Numbered from the stretch's first letter, positions 8,576 through 17,810 are shown. The stretch is DNA of 64,000 bases from Arthrobacter burdickii (GCF_030433645.1 NZ_JAROCG010000002.1:62001-126000), one strand, 5' to 3'. The notes: generated by a model from the sequence alone, not told the origin. Program-made: numbers and translations.

Positions 8576-9936
8576 CTCCATACGCGCGGGCGGAAACGTC
8601 CGCCCCACAGAGCCCCTGGCACGACACCCTGGGGCGCGCCAGCATCCGTGTGGCGCAGGTGCTCCTGCTCCTGGTGCTCGCCGTGGTGGCCGTGTACGCC
8701 CTGATCCAGGTCCGGCTCGTGGTGATCCCGATGCTGCTGGCACTGATCCTCGCGGCCGCGATCGGCCCGTTCGTGAACTGGCTACGGCGCAAGGGCTGGG
8801 GAGCGTCGTTGGCCACCGGCGTGTCCTTCCTGCTGCTCCTGCTGGTGTTCGGTGGCCTCATCACGGGCATCGTGTTCGCCGTCGTGGGTCAGGCCGGCGA
8901 GTTGGCGTCCAGCGCGACGGAGGGCTTCGACCAGCTCTACGCCTACGCACAGAACGGTCCCATCCCGATCGACGACGCCCAGATCCAGCAGGCGCGCGAC
9001 GCGGCTGTGGACTTCGCGACGAGCAGCACGGCTGGCGCGGGTGCCATCTCGGGCCTCAGCGCGGCCGGCAACTTCATCGCCGGTGCCCTGCTCATGGTGG
9101 TCATCCTCTTCTTCTTCCTCAAGGACGGCGAGAAGATCTGGGCCTTCATGCTCCGCGCGTTCAAGGGCAAGCGCCTGGTCAAGGCCCGCCGGGTGGGTTA
9201 CAGCAGCATGGCCGTCCTCGGCGGCTACGTGCGCGGCACCGCGATCGTGGCCCTCGTCGATTCCGTGTTCATCGGACTCGCGCTCTTCTTCCTCGGCGTC
9301 CCGCTGGCACTCCCGCTGGCCGCCATCGTCTTCATCGGCGCCTTCATCCCGCTGGTCGGCGCGACGCTGGCCGGCGTGCTCGCGGCCCTGATCGCCCTCG
9401 TGGCCAACGGGCCCTTCGTGGCGCTCATGGTCGTCATCGCGGTCATCGTAGTGAACCAGCTCGAGGGCAACTTCCTGCAGCCCGTGGTCATGGGCCGTAC
9501 GCTGCAGGTCCACGCCCTCGTCATCCTGCTGGCCCTGACCGCCGGCACCATCCTCGCCGGGATCATCGGCGCGATCCTCTCCGTCCCCGTGGCCGCCGTC
9601 GGCTGGGCCGCGATCAAGGCGTGGAACCAGGAGAAGGACGACGAGATCACGGAGGCCGAGGTCGACAAGGCCGAGGTGCTGACGGCGCTCGACGAGACCG
9701 GGCACGGCCTGAGCTCCACGCCCAAGGAGGAGCAGGCCGCCAGGGTCGCCCAGGCGCTCCCCGCGACGGACGAGGCGGACGACCGCCCGGGCACGCAAAA
9801 CCGCAGGGTCCAGGGGCACGACGACGACGGCGACGACCGCGCGGACACTGCCGGCACCTTCGAGGGCGCCCGCGCCCTCGACGATTCGCGCACCCGCGGC
9901 ACCACCGGCCGTCACGGAGGGTCGTCACCCGCCTGA
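8572..9936 (+). CDS. AI-2E family transporter (PF01594)
   Basis: A 454-aa multi-pass membrane protein of the AI-2E/PerM/YdiK family: two N-terminal transmembrane segments (about residues 25-70), a third near 80-100, a re-entrant central block with GALLMVVILFFFLKDGEKIW, and a C-terminal bundle with the family motif NQLEGNFLQPVVMGRTLQVH. Roles reported for the family range from AI-2 export to Na+(Li+)/H+ antiport, so the substrate is unknown. The last 90 residues form an acidic, Asp/Arg-rich low-complexity tail that is longer than in typical members. It is translationally coupled to the ligase upstream. Confidence 0.88.
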   Translation: MTPYARAETSAPQSPWHDTLGRASIRVAQVLLLLVLAVVAVYALIQVRLVVIPMLLALILAAAIGPFVNWLRRKGWGASLATGVSFLLLLLVFGGLITGIVFAVVGQAGELASSATEGFDQLYAYAQNGPIPIDDAQIQQARDAAVDFATSSTAGAGAISGLSAAGNFIAGALLMVVILFFFLKDGEKIWAFMLRAFKGKRLVKARRVGYSSMAVLGGYVRGTAIVALVDSVFIGLALFFLGVPLALPLAAIVFIGAFIPLVGATLAGVLAALIALVANGPFVALMVVIAVIVVNQLEGNFLQPVVMGRTLQVHALVILLALTAGTILAGIIGAILSVPVAAVGWAAIKAWNQEKDDEITEAEVDKAEVLTALDETGHGLSSTPKEEQAARVAQALPATDEADDRPGTQNRRVQGHDDDGDDRADTAGTFEGARALDDSRTRGTTGRHGGSSPA

Positions 9937-9995
9937 CGGCGACCGCATCGTGGTCCGCTGCGCTCGAGCGTCACCGGCCGCGATCGTCCCGGAAC

Positions 9996-10033
9996 GCAGG
10001 AGGGCTCCCGGCGCATGCCGGGAGCCCTCCTGC
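9996..10033. terminator. bidirectional terminator
   Basis: A perfect 17-bp stem (9996-10012 with 10017-10033) and a GCAT loop lie between the convergent AI-2E and SSS symporter genes. The sequence after it on the plus strand is GTTTCTGCGTTT. It can serve both directions. Confidence 0.85.
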
Positions 10034-10069
10034 GTTTCTGCGTTTCCGTCGCGTCCGGCCTGCCCGCGG

Positions 10070-11566
10070 TCAGCGGGCGGCGTCGACCGGCACGTCGTCG
10101 GGCACCTGCCCGGCAACCCGGCGGTCCCAAGCCTCCATCACCTCCGGAGCGGTGGGGCGGGTGAGGAACGAGACGAGGACATACACGAGCGCCGACACCG
10201 CGAGCCCGTAGTAGATCGGCTCGTTGGCGTAGATGCCGTCGTACTGGTTGTCCGCGGTGATCTCGAGATAGGCCATGACGCCGAGGGTGACGAGCGTGCC
10301 CGCCGCCATCGATGCTCCCGCTCCGAGGCCGTTGCCCCGGCGCCAGACCAGGCCACCGAGGATGGCCACCAGGAGCCCGCCGACGAGGATGTCGTACGCG
10401 ATGGTCAGGGCGGCCACCACGTCCTGCACGATCACGGCGAGGGCGATCGTGACGATGCCGAGGCCGAGGACCCACCAGCGGCTGGACCGGACGTCGTGGT
10501 CCGACGTCGCGCGTTCCCCGGTGTCCCTGCCGAACCAGCCGGCCACGAAGGGGACGACGTCGGTCCGTGCGACGGTGGCGGCGGCGATCAGTGCACCGGA
10601 CGCCGTCGACATCATGGCGGCCACGGCCGCGGCGAGGACGAGCCCGCCGATGCCGATCGGCAGGACGTTCAGGGCGATGTCCGCGTAGACGTCGTCCCGC
10701 GACTCGATGGCGGGCAGGATGACGCTGGCACTCATGCCGATGACGGCGCCCGCGATGCCGTAGAGGATGCAGTAGATGCCGGCGGCCGAACCGCCCCAGC
10801 GGGCGATCTCCGGCGTGCGCGACGTGAACACGCGCTGCCAGATGTCCTGGCCGATCAGCAGCCCGAGCGTGTAGACCACGAAGTAGGTGATGATGCTCTG
10901 CGCGCCGATCCCCGTGATGCTGAAGAACTCGTTCCCGGCACGTTCGGCGATCCCTGAGAAACCCCCGGCCGCGGCCAGCGAGAAGGGGAGCATCAGGGCG
11001 AAGACGCCAACGGTCTTGATGACGAACTGTGCCATGTCCGCCAGGGTGATGGACCACATGCCGCCAACCGTGGAGTAGATCAGGACGATCACGCCGCCGA
11101 CGGCGATGGACACCGCGCGGTCCCAGCCGAAGAGCACCACGAAGATCGTGGCATAGGCGCCGGTGGACGTGGCGCAGAGCATCAGAGTGTAGGCGAGCAT
11201 CACGATGCCGGAGACCCGGGTGGCCCGGTGCCCGTAGCGCAGCGTGAGCATCTGGGAGACCGTGTAGATCTTCAGTCTCTGGATGGTGGGAGCGAACAGG
11301 AGGCTGAGCAGCAGGACGCCGGTGCCGATGGCCACGACGAGCCACATCCCGGAGATGCCGTACTGGTAGCCGAGGCCCACGCCCCCGACCGTGGATGCCC
11401 CGCCGAGGACGACCGCGGCCATGGTCCCGGTGTAGAGGAAGGGACCGAGACGCCGTCCTGCCACGAGGTAGTCGCTGGCGTTCCGGGTGCGGGACTTGCC
11501 CCACCACCCGAAGCCGAGCATGGCGACGAGGTACGCCACCACGATGCCGATGTTGAGTGCTTGCAT
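10070..11566 (-). CDS. Sodium:solute symporter family (SSS) permease
   Basis: A 498-aa protein with about 13 hydrophobic segments and the SSS hallmarks GWWGKSRTRNASDYLVAGRR near the N-terminus and GASTVGGVGLGYQYGISGMW around residues 55-75. It should import a small solute with Na+. The ATG at 11566 has AAGGA 7 nt upstream, which favours it over the ATG 14 codons earlier. It diverges from an XRE-cupin regulator and lies beside an APC permease, a ureohydrolase and a ThDP enzyme, so the substrate may be an amine, amino acid or guanidino compound. That is context only. Confidence 0.88.
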   Translation of the reverse strand: MQALNIGIVVAYLVAMLGFGWWGKSRTRNASDYLVAGRRLGPFLYTGTMAAVVLGGASTVGGVGLGYQYGISGMWLVVAIGTGVLLLSLLFAPTIQRLKIYTVSQMLTLRYGHRATRVSGIVMLAYTLMLCATSTGAYATIFVVLFGWDRAVSIAVGGVIVLIYSTVGGMWSITLADMAQFVIKTVGVFALMLPFSLAAAGGFSGIAERAGNEFFSITGIGAQSIITYFVVYTLGLLIGQDIWQRVFTSRTPEIARWGGSAAGIYCILYGIAGAVIGMSASVILPAIESRDDVYADIALNVLPIGIGGLVLAAAVAAMMSTASGALIAAATVARTDVVPFVAGWFGRDTGERATSDHDVRSSRWWVLGLGIVTIALAVIVQDVVAALTIAYDILVGGLLVAILGGLVWRRGNGLGAGASMAAGTLVTLGVMAYLEITADNQYDGIYANEPIYYGLAVSALVYVLVSFLTRPTAPEVMEAWDRRVAGQVPDDVPVDAAR

Positions 11567-11631
11567 GGAGAGGTCCTTTGGCTGCTGGTCCTGATGCCTT
11601 GGAGGCAACTATTGTTGACCGATAAGCTACT

Positions 11632-11647
11632 CGTGACGCGAGTCACG
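11632..11647. promoter_or_regulatory. candidate operator (CGTGAC-N4-GTCACG)
   Basis: A perfect 6-4-6 inverted repeat in the 166-nt gap between the SSS symporter (minus) and the XRE-cupin regulator (plus). A site at this place would let the regulator control the transporter and itself. No known consensus is claimed. Confidence 0.4.
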
Positions 11648-11732
11648 CGTCAATCATGACAGGCTCGTGTGTCAGGCGGATGTCCGTCGGGGAACGGGTA
11701 AGCTTCCGGGATTGCCGTAGGAGAGGACAAGC

Positions 11733-12311
11733 ATGAAGGCCCTGCCCGTCGAGCCGACGAACACGCCGGTCGCCATCGGCTCGCGCATCAGGGCCGCACG
11801 CCAGGCCCAGCGCATGACCATCGAGCAGGTCGCCGACTCCACGGGCCTGACCAAGGGTTTCCTCAGCAGGGTCGAGCGGGACCTCACGTCGCCGTCCGTC
11901 GCCTCGCTCGTGACGCTGTGCCAGGTGCTGTCGATCTCCATCGGCGACCTGTTCCTCGTGCCGGAGACACACCTGACGCGCCTCGCCGAAGCGCCGCGCA
12001 TCAGCCTCGGTGGGGAGGGCATCAACGAGCGCCTGATGACCGCGCGCTCGGAGCGACGGCTGCAGATGATCCGCGCCGTCGTCGAGCCGCACGGCCGGGG
12101 AGAGGACGAGCTCTACTCCGTGGACTGCGAGGTGGAGACCCTGCACGTGGTCGAGGGGCGGTTCGTGCTGATCTTCTCCAACGACCGGTACGAACTGGAC
12201 GCCGGGGACACCGTGACCTTCCCCGGCCGCGAACCGCACACCTGGCTGAACCCGGAGGGGCGCACGGCCGTCGTGCTGTGGACGCTGGTGCCCGCGGCGT
12301 CGGGGAAATAG
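11733..12311 (+). CDS. XRE family regulator with C-terminal cupin domain
   Basis: A 192-aa regulator. Residues about 13-70 form the Cro/C1-type helix-turn-helix (IRAARQAQRMTIEQVADSTG followed by the recognition helix GFLSRVERDLTSPS). Residues about 115-188 are a small cupin barrel with HVVEGRFVLIF and GDTVTFPGREPHTWLN, which in PuuR/YdcN-like proteins senses the ligand. It diverges from the SSS symporter and is convergent with the APC permease (6 nt between stops). A likely job is repression of nearby transport genes by an amine- or amino-acid-type ligand. Confidence 0.88.
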   Translation: MKALPVEPTNTPVAIGSRIRAARQAQRMTIEQVADSTGLTKGFLSRVERDLTSPSVASLVTLCQVLSISIGDLFLVPETHLTRLAEAPRISLGGEGINERLMTARSERRLQMIRAVVEPHGRGEDELYSVDCEVETLHVVEGRFVLIFSNDRYELDAGDTVTFPGREPHTWLNPEGRTAVVLWTLVPAASGK

Positions 12312-12317
12312 CCGGTC

Positions 12318-14258
12318 TCAGCCGACGTGCACCCACGGACGCTTGGTCACGTCGGGCTCCGCGGCGCGCAGGACCTCGCGCGTCACCGGGGCGATCTCGC
12401 CCTCACCCGTGAACAGGAACTTGAACAGGTTGGCCACCGGGTCGCCTTCGGTCCACCGGAAGTAGACGTGGGGCATGAGCCCGGTGATGTCGCGGATGTG
12501 CAGCATCACCGCGGCGATGGTGTTCGGCACGTTGGAGCTGTGGACCTCCAGGATGTGGAAGCCGTGGCGCACCACGCCGCGCACCTGCAGTTCGGTCTCG
12601 AACTCCGAGGAATCGTCGACTGTCACCTCGATGAAGAGGGGCATGGCGGCGTTCGGGAAGTGGGAGACCGCGCAGGCGTGCTGCAGCTTGTGGCGGTAGG
12701 CGGAGCTGCTCAGCCGCTTGGGCTCATGGGCGATCAGCAGGATCTCGCCGTCGTCCTGGGAGCTGACGAAGGACAGTGCCGTCTCGTCGAGGCGGATGCT
12801 CGTGGCCCGCAGCTCGAAGGCGCGGCGTGAGCGGGAGATGAACGAGATCACGATGATGCCGAGGATGAAGCAGGTGGCGATCTTGAGCCCGTCGGGGCGC
12901 TCGAACATGTTGACCGCCGTCGTGAGCACGAAGACCGCGGCGGCAACGCCGAACCCGATGGTCCGCCCCCGCTGGTGCTTGCGGTGGGCCGAGAGGGTGA
13001 CGGCGACGGAGGCCGAGGTGATGAGGGCGAGGACGCCCGTGGCGTACGCGCCGCCCTGGGCTTCGACGTCGGCGCGGAAGAAGAACGTGACGACGATGGC
13101 GATCAGCGTGATGACCAGCACCAGCGGGCGGACGGCCTTGGCCCACGCCGGGGCCATGCCGTAGCGGGGCAGGTAGCGCGGCACGAGGTTGAGCAGGCCG
13201 GTCATGGCGGACGCTCCGGCGAACCAGAGGATCCCGATCGTCGAGATGTCGTATGCGGTGCCGAAGCCGTCCCCGAGGTACAGGTGCGCGAGGTAGGCGA
13301 GTGCCCGGCCGTTGGCGGGCCCGCCCTCCGCGAAGGCCTCGGCGGGGATGAGCAGGGTGGTGACGAAGCTCGAGGCGATGAGGAAGCCGCTCATGATGAG
13401 CGCTGCGGACGTGAGGAGCTTGTGGGCGCCGGCGATGCGGCCCGCGGGGTCCTCCTCCGTGTCGCCGGGCCTGCCGTCGATCTGGGGCATCACGACGACG
13501 CCGGTCTCGAAGCCCGAGAGGCCGAGTGCGAGGCGCGGGAAGATCAGGACGGCGAGTCCCACCATGACGAGCGGATTGCCGTGCTGGGTGGTGAGCGCGG
13601 TCCACCAGTTCCCCACCAGCCCGCCCTGCTCGAGGATCTGTACGGCGGCGACGACGACGACACACAGGTTCAGCAGCAGGAAGATCGCGACGAGCGCGAC
13701 CGCGATGCCGATGGCCTCACGGAAGCCCCGGAGGAAGACGGCGGACAGCAGGCCGAGGAACACCACGGTGAGAAGGATCTCCTGGCCCTGCAGCCAGGAC
13801 GGGGCGAAGGGGTTCTCGATGAGGTGCGCGCTGGCGTCCGCGGCGGACAGGGTCATGGTGATGAGGAAGCTGGTCGCGGCGAACCCGAGCAGGACCAGGA
13901 CGAAGACCTTGCCGCGCCACTTGGGCAGCAGCTTCTCCAGCATCGCGATGGAGCCCTCGCCGCGCGGGCTCTCCGCTGCCACGCGCTTGTACACGGGGAG
14001 CGCGGCGAACAGTGTCACGGCCACTAGGATGAGGGTGGCGAGGGGGGAGAGGACCCCGGCGGCGGCAGCGGCGATGGCCGGCTGGTAGCCGAGGGTCGAG
14101 AAGTAGTCGACGCCGGTCAGGCACATGACCTTCCACCAGGGCTGCGTCCGCTCCGGTTCGGGCTGGTGTGCGGTGGGCTGGCTGGACTCGTTGAGCAGCC
14201 AGCGCTCGAGGCGCTTGCTCGACGGCGCCGGCAGGGTGCGTACCGATGTTGAACTCAC
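12318..14258 (-). CDS. APC superfamily amino acid permease
   Basis: A 646-aa permease with about 12 transmembrane helices up to residue 480 and a 165-residue hydrophilic C-terminal domain. The N-terminal core [20 protein letters not shown] and the [17 protein letters not shown] loop mark the amino-acid/polyamine/organocation type. The C-terminal domain ([20 protein letters not shown] onward) resembles the cytosolic regulatory tails of large APC and KUP-like transporters. It diverges from the ureohydrolase gene, with a palindrome between them, so the substrate may be arginine, agmatine or a related compound; this is inferred from position. Confidence 0.85.
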   Translation of the reverse strand: MSSTSVRTLPAPSSKRLERWLLNESSQPTAHQPEPERTQPWWKVMCLTGVDYFSTLGYQPAIAAAAAGVLSPLATLILVAVTLFAALPVYKRVAAESPRGEGSIAMLEKLLPKWRGKVFVLVLLGFAATSFLITMTLSAADASAHLIENPFAPSWLQGQEILLTVVFLGLLSAVFLRGFREAIGIAVALVAIFLLLNLCVVVVAAVQILEQGGLVGNWWTALTTQHGNPLVMVGLAVLIFPRLALGLSGFETGVVVMPQIDGRPGDTEEDPAGRIAGAHKLLTSAALIMSGFLIASSFVTTLLIPAEAFAEGGPANGRALAYLAHLYLGDGFGTAYDISTIGILWFAGASAMTGLLNLVPRYLPRYGMAPAWAKAVRPLVLVITLIAIVVTFFFRADVEAQGGAYATGVLALITSASVAVTLSAHRKHQRGRTIGFGVAAAVFVLTTAVNMFERPDGLKIATCFILGIIVISFISRSRRAFELRATSIRLDETALSFVSSQDDGEILLIAHEPKRLSSSAYRHKLQHACAVSHFPNAAMPLFIEVTVDDSSEFETELQVRGVVRHGFHILEVHSSNVPNTIAAVMLHIRDITGLMPHVYFRWTEGDPVANLFKFLFTGEGEIAPVTREVLRAAEPDVTKRPWVHVG

Positions 14259-14377
14259 ACCTTCACAGTAGGACCGGGACGGCTCCTCTTCGGGCGTCTT
14301 AACACTTCCTTAACGGGTTTTCGAGGCAACCAGTCTCCGTCCCGATCCTTGACCCCGGTCCGACAGAAGAATAGCCT

Positions 14378-14399
14378 TATGCAAAACGTTTGATGCATA
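14378..14399. promoter_or_regulatory. candidate operator: nested palindrome between APC permease and ureohydrolase
   Basis: TATGCA (14378-14383) and TGCATA (14394-14399) flank AAACGTTT (14384-14391), itself a palindrome. The site lies 26 nt before the ureohydrolase start, in an AT-rich island of an otherwise GC-rich chromosome, and could control both divergent units. I do not know the binding protein; the XRE-cupin product of 11733-12311 is one possibility. Confidence 0.5.
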
Positions 14400-14424
14400 T
14401 TGGGCAACTTTTAGCCCGGATCGG

Positions 14425-15420
14425 ATGGAAGCTGTGGAAGAACTGCGCGTCACCGGAGGCGGCCACCTCGGCCCCATCGACTCCTCCCGTATTCCCCGCT
14501 ACGCAGGTGCGGCGACCTTCGCGCGCCTGCCCCGCCTGGACCAGGTGGACCGCGCCGACGTCGCCGTCGTCGGCGTGCCCTTCGACTCCGGGGTGTCCTA
14601 CCGGCCCGGAGCACGCTTCGGCGGCAACCACATCCGCGAGGCGTCGCGCCTCCTGCGCCCGTACAACCCGGCGCTCGACGTCTCGCCGTTCGAGCGCGTG
14701 CAGGTGGCCGATGCCGGCGACATGGCTGTCAACCCGTTCAACATCCTCGAGGCCATCGAGACGGTTCAGCAGAACGCCCTGGACCTGACGGCGGACGGAA
14801 CGCGCCTCGTGACCCTCGGCGGCGACCACACCATTGCCCTGCCGCTGCTCCGCGCAGCCGCGGAGCGGGCCGGAAGCCCGGTCGCGATGCTGCACTTCGA
14901 TGCCCACCTCGACACCTGGGACACCTACTTCGGTGCCGAGTACACCCACGGCACCCCCTTCCGGCGGGCCGTGGAGGAGGGCATCCTCGACACCGAGGCC
15001 ATCTCCCACGTCGGCACGCGCGGCCCCCTCTACGGCGTGCGGGACCTCGAGGACGACCGCCGCTTCGGCTTCGGCATCGTGACGTCCTCCGATGTCTACC
15101 GGCAGGGCGTGGACGAGGTCGTCGACAAACTGAGGGCGCGCATCGGCAACCGCCCCCTCTACGTGTCGGTGGACATCGACGTGCTCGATCCGGCCCATGC
15201 GCCCGGTACCGGAACACCCGAAGCGGGCGGCATCACGAGTCGGGAACTGCTCGAGATCCTGCGCGGGCTGCGCGGACTGAACCTCGTCGGCGCCGACGTC
15301 GTCGAGGTCGCTCCCGCCTACGACCACGCCGAACTCACCGGCGTCGCGGCCTCCCACGTCGCCTACGACCTCGTGACGCTGATGGCCGACACGCTGACGC
15401 CCGCCTCCGAGGACAAGTAG
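14425..15420 (+). CDS. Ureohydrolase: agmatinase or guanidinobutyrase (arginase family)
   Basis: A 331-aa enzyme of the arginase/agmatinase/formiminoglutamase family. The binuclear Mn2+ ligands are seen as H in [14 protein letters not shown] in [12 protein letters not shown] and the D-D pair in [20 protein letters not shown]. It releases urea from a guanidino substrate. The family assignment is firm; agmatine versus 4-guanidinobutanoate or similar cannot be settled by eye. The next gene, a ThDP decarboxylase-like enzyme, begins on the base after the stop, so the two are coupled and the pair hints at a ketoarginine/guanidinobutyrate route. The SD before ATG 14425 is weak (CGGAT). Confidence 0.87.
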   Translation: MEAVEELRVTGGGHLGPIDSSRIPRYAGAATFARLPRLDQVDRADVAVVGVPFDSGVSYRPGARFGGNHIREASRLLRPYNPALDVSPFERVQVADAGDMAVNPFNILEAIETVQQNALDLTADGTRLVTLGGDHTIALPLLRAAAERAGSPVAMLHFDAHLDTWDTYFGAEYTHGTPFRRAVEEGILDTEAISHVGTRGPLYGVRDLEDDRRFGFGIVTSSDVYRQGVDEVVDKLRARIGNRPLYVSVDIDVLDPAHAPGTGTPEAGGITSRELLEILRGLRGLNLVGADVVEVAPAYDHAELTGVAASHVAYDLVTLMADTLTPASEDK

Positions 15421-17112
15421 ATGGACATCACCGGCGGCGCAGCCTCCGCGCCCCCCACTCCCGTCAGCGGGCAGCGGAACGGCGGTGACCTCGTCGTCGA
15501 GACGCTGTCCGCCCTGGGGGCCACGACGGTGTTCGGCATCCCCGGCCAGCACGCGCTCGGCCTCTTCGATGCCCTGTCCCGTTCCGACCTCCGCTTCGTG
15601 TCGTCGCGCGTCGAGAACAACTCGGCGTTCGCCGCCGACGGCTTCTCCCGAGCCACCGGCGACGTCGGCGTCCTGTTCCTCTCCACCGGGCCCGGCGCGC
15701 TGACCTCGCTCGCGGGACTGCAGGAGGCGTACGCGACCGGAGTGCCCATGGTCGTCGTCGCGAGCCAGATCCCCCTCGAGGGCCTCGGGGCGCGACGCAA
15801 GGGCATGCTGCACCAGCTCGATGACCAGAAGGCGTCGGCGGCGAACGTCACGAAGAGCCAGCGCCTGATCCAGCACGCCTCCGGTATCCCCTCGGCCATC
15901 CAGGACGCCTGGACCGAGGCCGTCTCGTCCCCGCAGGGCCCCGTGTGGGTGGAGGTGCCGCAGAACGTCCTGCTGGATCCCGTGATGGTCCCGGAGGTGG
16001 AGGATGCGCTCGCGGAACCGTTCGACAACCCGCCGAGGATCGAACTGGTACGGGAAGCCGTCGCGTGGCTCAAGGACTCCCGGCGGCCGGCGATCGTCGC
16101 CGGCGGCGGCACCCGGCGGGGCAGGGCCGAGAAATGGCTCCTGTCCATCGCCGAGAAGCTCGGCGCTCCCGTGGTGTGCTCGCCGGGCGGCAACGGAGCC
16201 TTTCCCTGGACGCACGAGCTGTCCCTGCAGTCGTGGGTCGAGGACCGGCACGTCACCGAGGTCCTCGAGGACGCCGACGTCCTGCTCGTCGTCGGCTCGT
16301 CGCTCGGCGAGGTCACGTCCAACTACTTCACCCTGGAACCGCGCGGCCGCATCATCCAGATCGACGCCGAACCGCGCGTCCTCGAGTCCAACCGGCCGGC
16401 ACTCGGTATCCGGGCCGACGCCGGGCAGGCACTCGCCGCCCTCGACGCCGCGCTCGAGCCGCTGGACCGGGACCGCGAACCCGGCTACGACGCCGCTGCA
16501 CTCGTGGGCGGGACCCTCGCGAAGGTGCGCTCGAGGCTCGACGCACAGGACCTCGCCAAGGAGCGGGCGTTCCTGCAGGACATCCGCGACGCCGTTCCCT
16601 CGGGTATGCAGACCTTCTGGGACATGACGATCTCGGCGTACTGGGCGTGGAGCTGCTGGGACGCCCGCGAGGGCCAGTTCCACTCCGCGCAGGGTGCCGG
16701 CGGCCTGGGCTTCGGTTTCCCCGGTGCCATCGGCGGCTCCGTCGGCCTGGAGTCCCGCGGGCTTCCCGCGAGGGTCCTCGCGGTGTCCGGCGACGGATCG
16801 GCGATGTACTCGATCGCCGAACTGGCGACCGCCCGGCAGCACGACATCCCCGTCACCTGGCTGATCGTCGACGACGGCGGCTACGGCATCCTCCGCGAGT
16901 ACATGGAGGGTGCCTTCGGCAAGGCCACGGCGACCGAACTCGCGCGCCCCGATTTCGTGGCCCTCGCCGAATCCTTCGGGGTGCCGGCCCGCCGCGTGGC
17001 ACCCGAGGACATCGGTACGGCCCTCCGCGAGAGCCTCGAAGCCGAGGGTCCCAACGTCGTCGTCGTGGAGACGCTCGTGCGGCTCTTCGCGCCCACGCAC
17101 CTCGACCAGTAG
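15421..17112 (+). CDS. Thiamine diphosphate-dependent enzyme (acetolactate synthase-like; possible 2-ketoarginine decarboxylase)
   Basis: A 563-aa ThDP enzyme with the usual three domains. The PYR domain has the catalytic Glu in SSRVENNSAFAADGFSRATG and STGPGALT; the middle domain spans about residues 200-330; the PP domain has the ThDP/Mg motif GDGSAMYSIAELATA, continuing to VDDGGYGILREY. The family includes acetolactate synthases and decarboxylases. It directly abuts the ureohydrolase stop with zero spacing and has no ilvN/ilvC neighbour, which argues against a biosynthetic acetolactate synthase. AruI of Pseudomonas, a 2-ketoarginine decarboxylase, belongs to this family and feeds guanidinobutyrate hydrolysis; that role is an inference here. 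Confidence 0.85.
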   Translation: MDITGGAASAPPTPVSGQRNGGDLVVETLSALGATTVFGIPGQHALGLFDALSRSDLRFVSSRVENNSAFAADGFSRATGDVGVLFLSTGPGALTSLAGLQEAYATGVPMVVVASQIPLEGLGARRKGMLHQLDDQKASAANVTKSQRLIQHASGIPSAIQDAWTEAVSSPQGPVWVEVPQNVLLDPVMVPEVEDALAEPFDNPPRIELVREAVAWLKDSRRPAIVAGGGTRRGRAEKWLLSIAEKLGAPVVCSPGGNGAFPWTHELSLQSWVEDRHVTEVLEDADVLLVVGSSLGEVTSNYFTLEPRGRIIQIDAEPRVLESNRPALGIRADAGQALAALDAALEPLDRDREPGYDAAALVGGTLAKVRSRLDAQDLAKERAFLQDIRDAVPSGMQTFWDMTISAYWAWSCWDAREGQFHSAQGAGGLGFGFPGAIGGSVGLESRGLPARVLAVSGDGSAMYSIAELATARQHDIPVTWLIVDDGGYGILREYMEGAFGKATATELARPDFVALAESFGVPARRVAPEDIGTALRESLEAEGPNVVVVETLVRLFAPTHLDQ

Positions 17113-17175
17113 GCTTCCGTTTCTTCCCGTCGGGTGAGAGTGTCGGAAGCACAACCACCTCGGGGAAGGAACGCG

Positions 17176-17379
17176 ATGTCATTTCGCAAGGGCGACACGG
17201 TCACCTGGAATACGTCCCAGGGCACGACCGAGGGCAAGGTCGTGGAGAAGCACGACAAGGAGTTCACGTTCGACGACCAGAAGTTCAACGCGTCGAAGGA
17301 CGAGCCGTACTACACCGTCGAGAGCTCGAAGTCCGGCAAGAAGGCTGCGCACAAGGAAAGCGCGCTGTCGAAGAAGTAG
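17176..17379 (+). CDS. DUF2945 family small protein
   Basis: A 67-aa basic protein with the DUF2945 (hypervirulence-associated, TUDOR-like) pattern: FRKGDTVTWNTSQGTTEGKV at the start and a Lys/Ser-rich tail. The start ATG 17176 has GGAAGGA 6 nt upstream, better than the frame's earlier GTG-type start. Function is unknown. It is convergent with a DUF3140 gene and shares a terminator with it; the two families are often found as neighbours in actinobacteria as I recall. Confidence 0.85.
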   Translation: MSFRKGDTVTWNTSQGTTEGKVVEKHDKEFTFDDQKFNASKDEPYYTVESSKSGKKAAHKESALSKK

Positions 17380-17406
17380 CTGTCGAAGAAGTACCGACCA
17401 CCGCAA

Positions 17407-17440
17407 CGGAGGGCGTCCCGCACCAGCGGGGCGCCCTCCG
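17407..17440. terminator. bidirectional terminator between DUF2945 and DUF3140 genes
   Basis: A 15-bp stem, 17407-17421 with 17426-17440 (one G-T wobble), around an ACCA loop, between two convergent genes. It is 27 nt past the plus-strand stop and 26 nt past the minus-strand stop. Confidence 0.85.
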
Positions 17441-17465
17441 CTACTTTCGGGAGGCCGTTCTGCTG

Positions 17466-17810
17466 TTATTTCAGGGGATCGTGTCCCCAGTTCATGAGCG
17501 AGTAGCGCCACTTCGAGGATTCGATGTCCTCCTTGGTGGGCCGCTGGGCGAGATGGCGGTGGACGTAGCCCACGACCTTGTGCATGTGCTCGACGTCGTC
17601 GTCCGTGAGGTCGTCGCGCTTCGTGTTGAGGATCTCGATGATGTGCCTGCCCGATTCATGGCCCACCGACTCCGCGGACCTCGATTCCTTCTGGCCCACC
17701 GACCGGGATTCCTCCGTGTCGAGCCACTTTTCGAGCTGGGACGCGCTCATGTTGACCGCTTCCTTCCACTCGGGCCACACCTGGTCGAGATCGTTCGTAT
17801 CGTCCGTCAT
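17466..17810 (-). CDS. DUF3140 family protein
   Basis: A 114-aa, strongly charged protein. The pattern VWPEWKEAVNMSASQLEKWL, then HESGRHIIEILNTKRDDLTD, DVEHMHKVVGYVHRHLAQRP and a C-terminal WRYSLMNWGHDP matches the DUF3140 family as I recall it. It has no signal peptide or membrane segment. Function is unknown; the family is DNA-binding-protein annotated in places without proof. The last conserved Trp-rich segment, SLMNWGHDPLK, is complete, so the gene is intact. Confidence 0.8.
   Translation of the reverse strand: MTDDTNDLDQVWPEWKEAVNMSASQLEKWLDTEESRSVGQKESRSAESVGHESGRHIIEILNTKRDDLTDDDVEHMHKVVGYVHRHLAQRPTKEDIESSKWRYSLMNWGHDPLK

Noticed and set aside
15421..17112. Biosynthetic acetolactate synthase (ilvB)
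   Set aside because: No ilvN, ilvC or other branched-chain gene nearby, and it directly abuts a ureohydrolase, so a catabolic ThDP enzyme is preferred.
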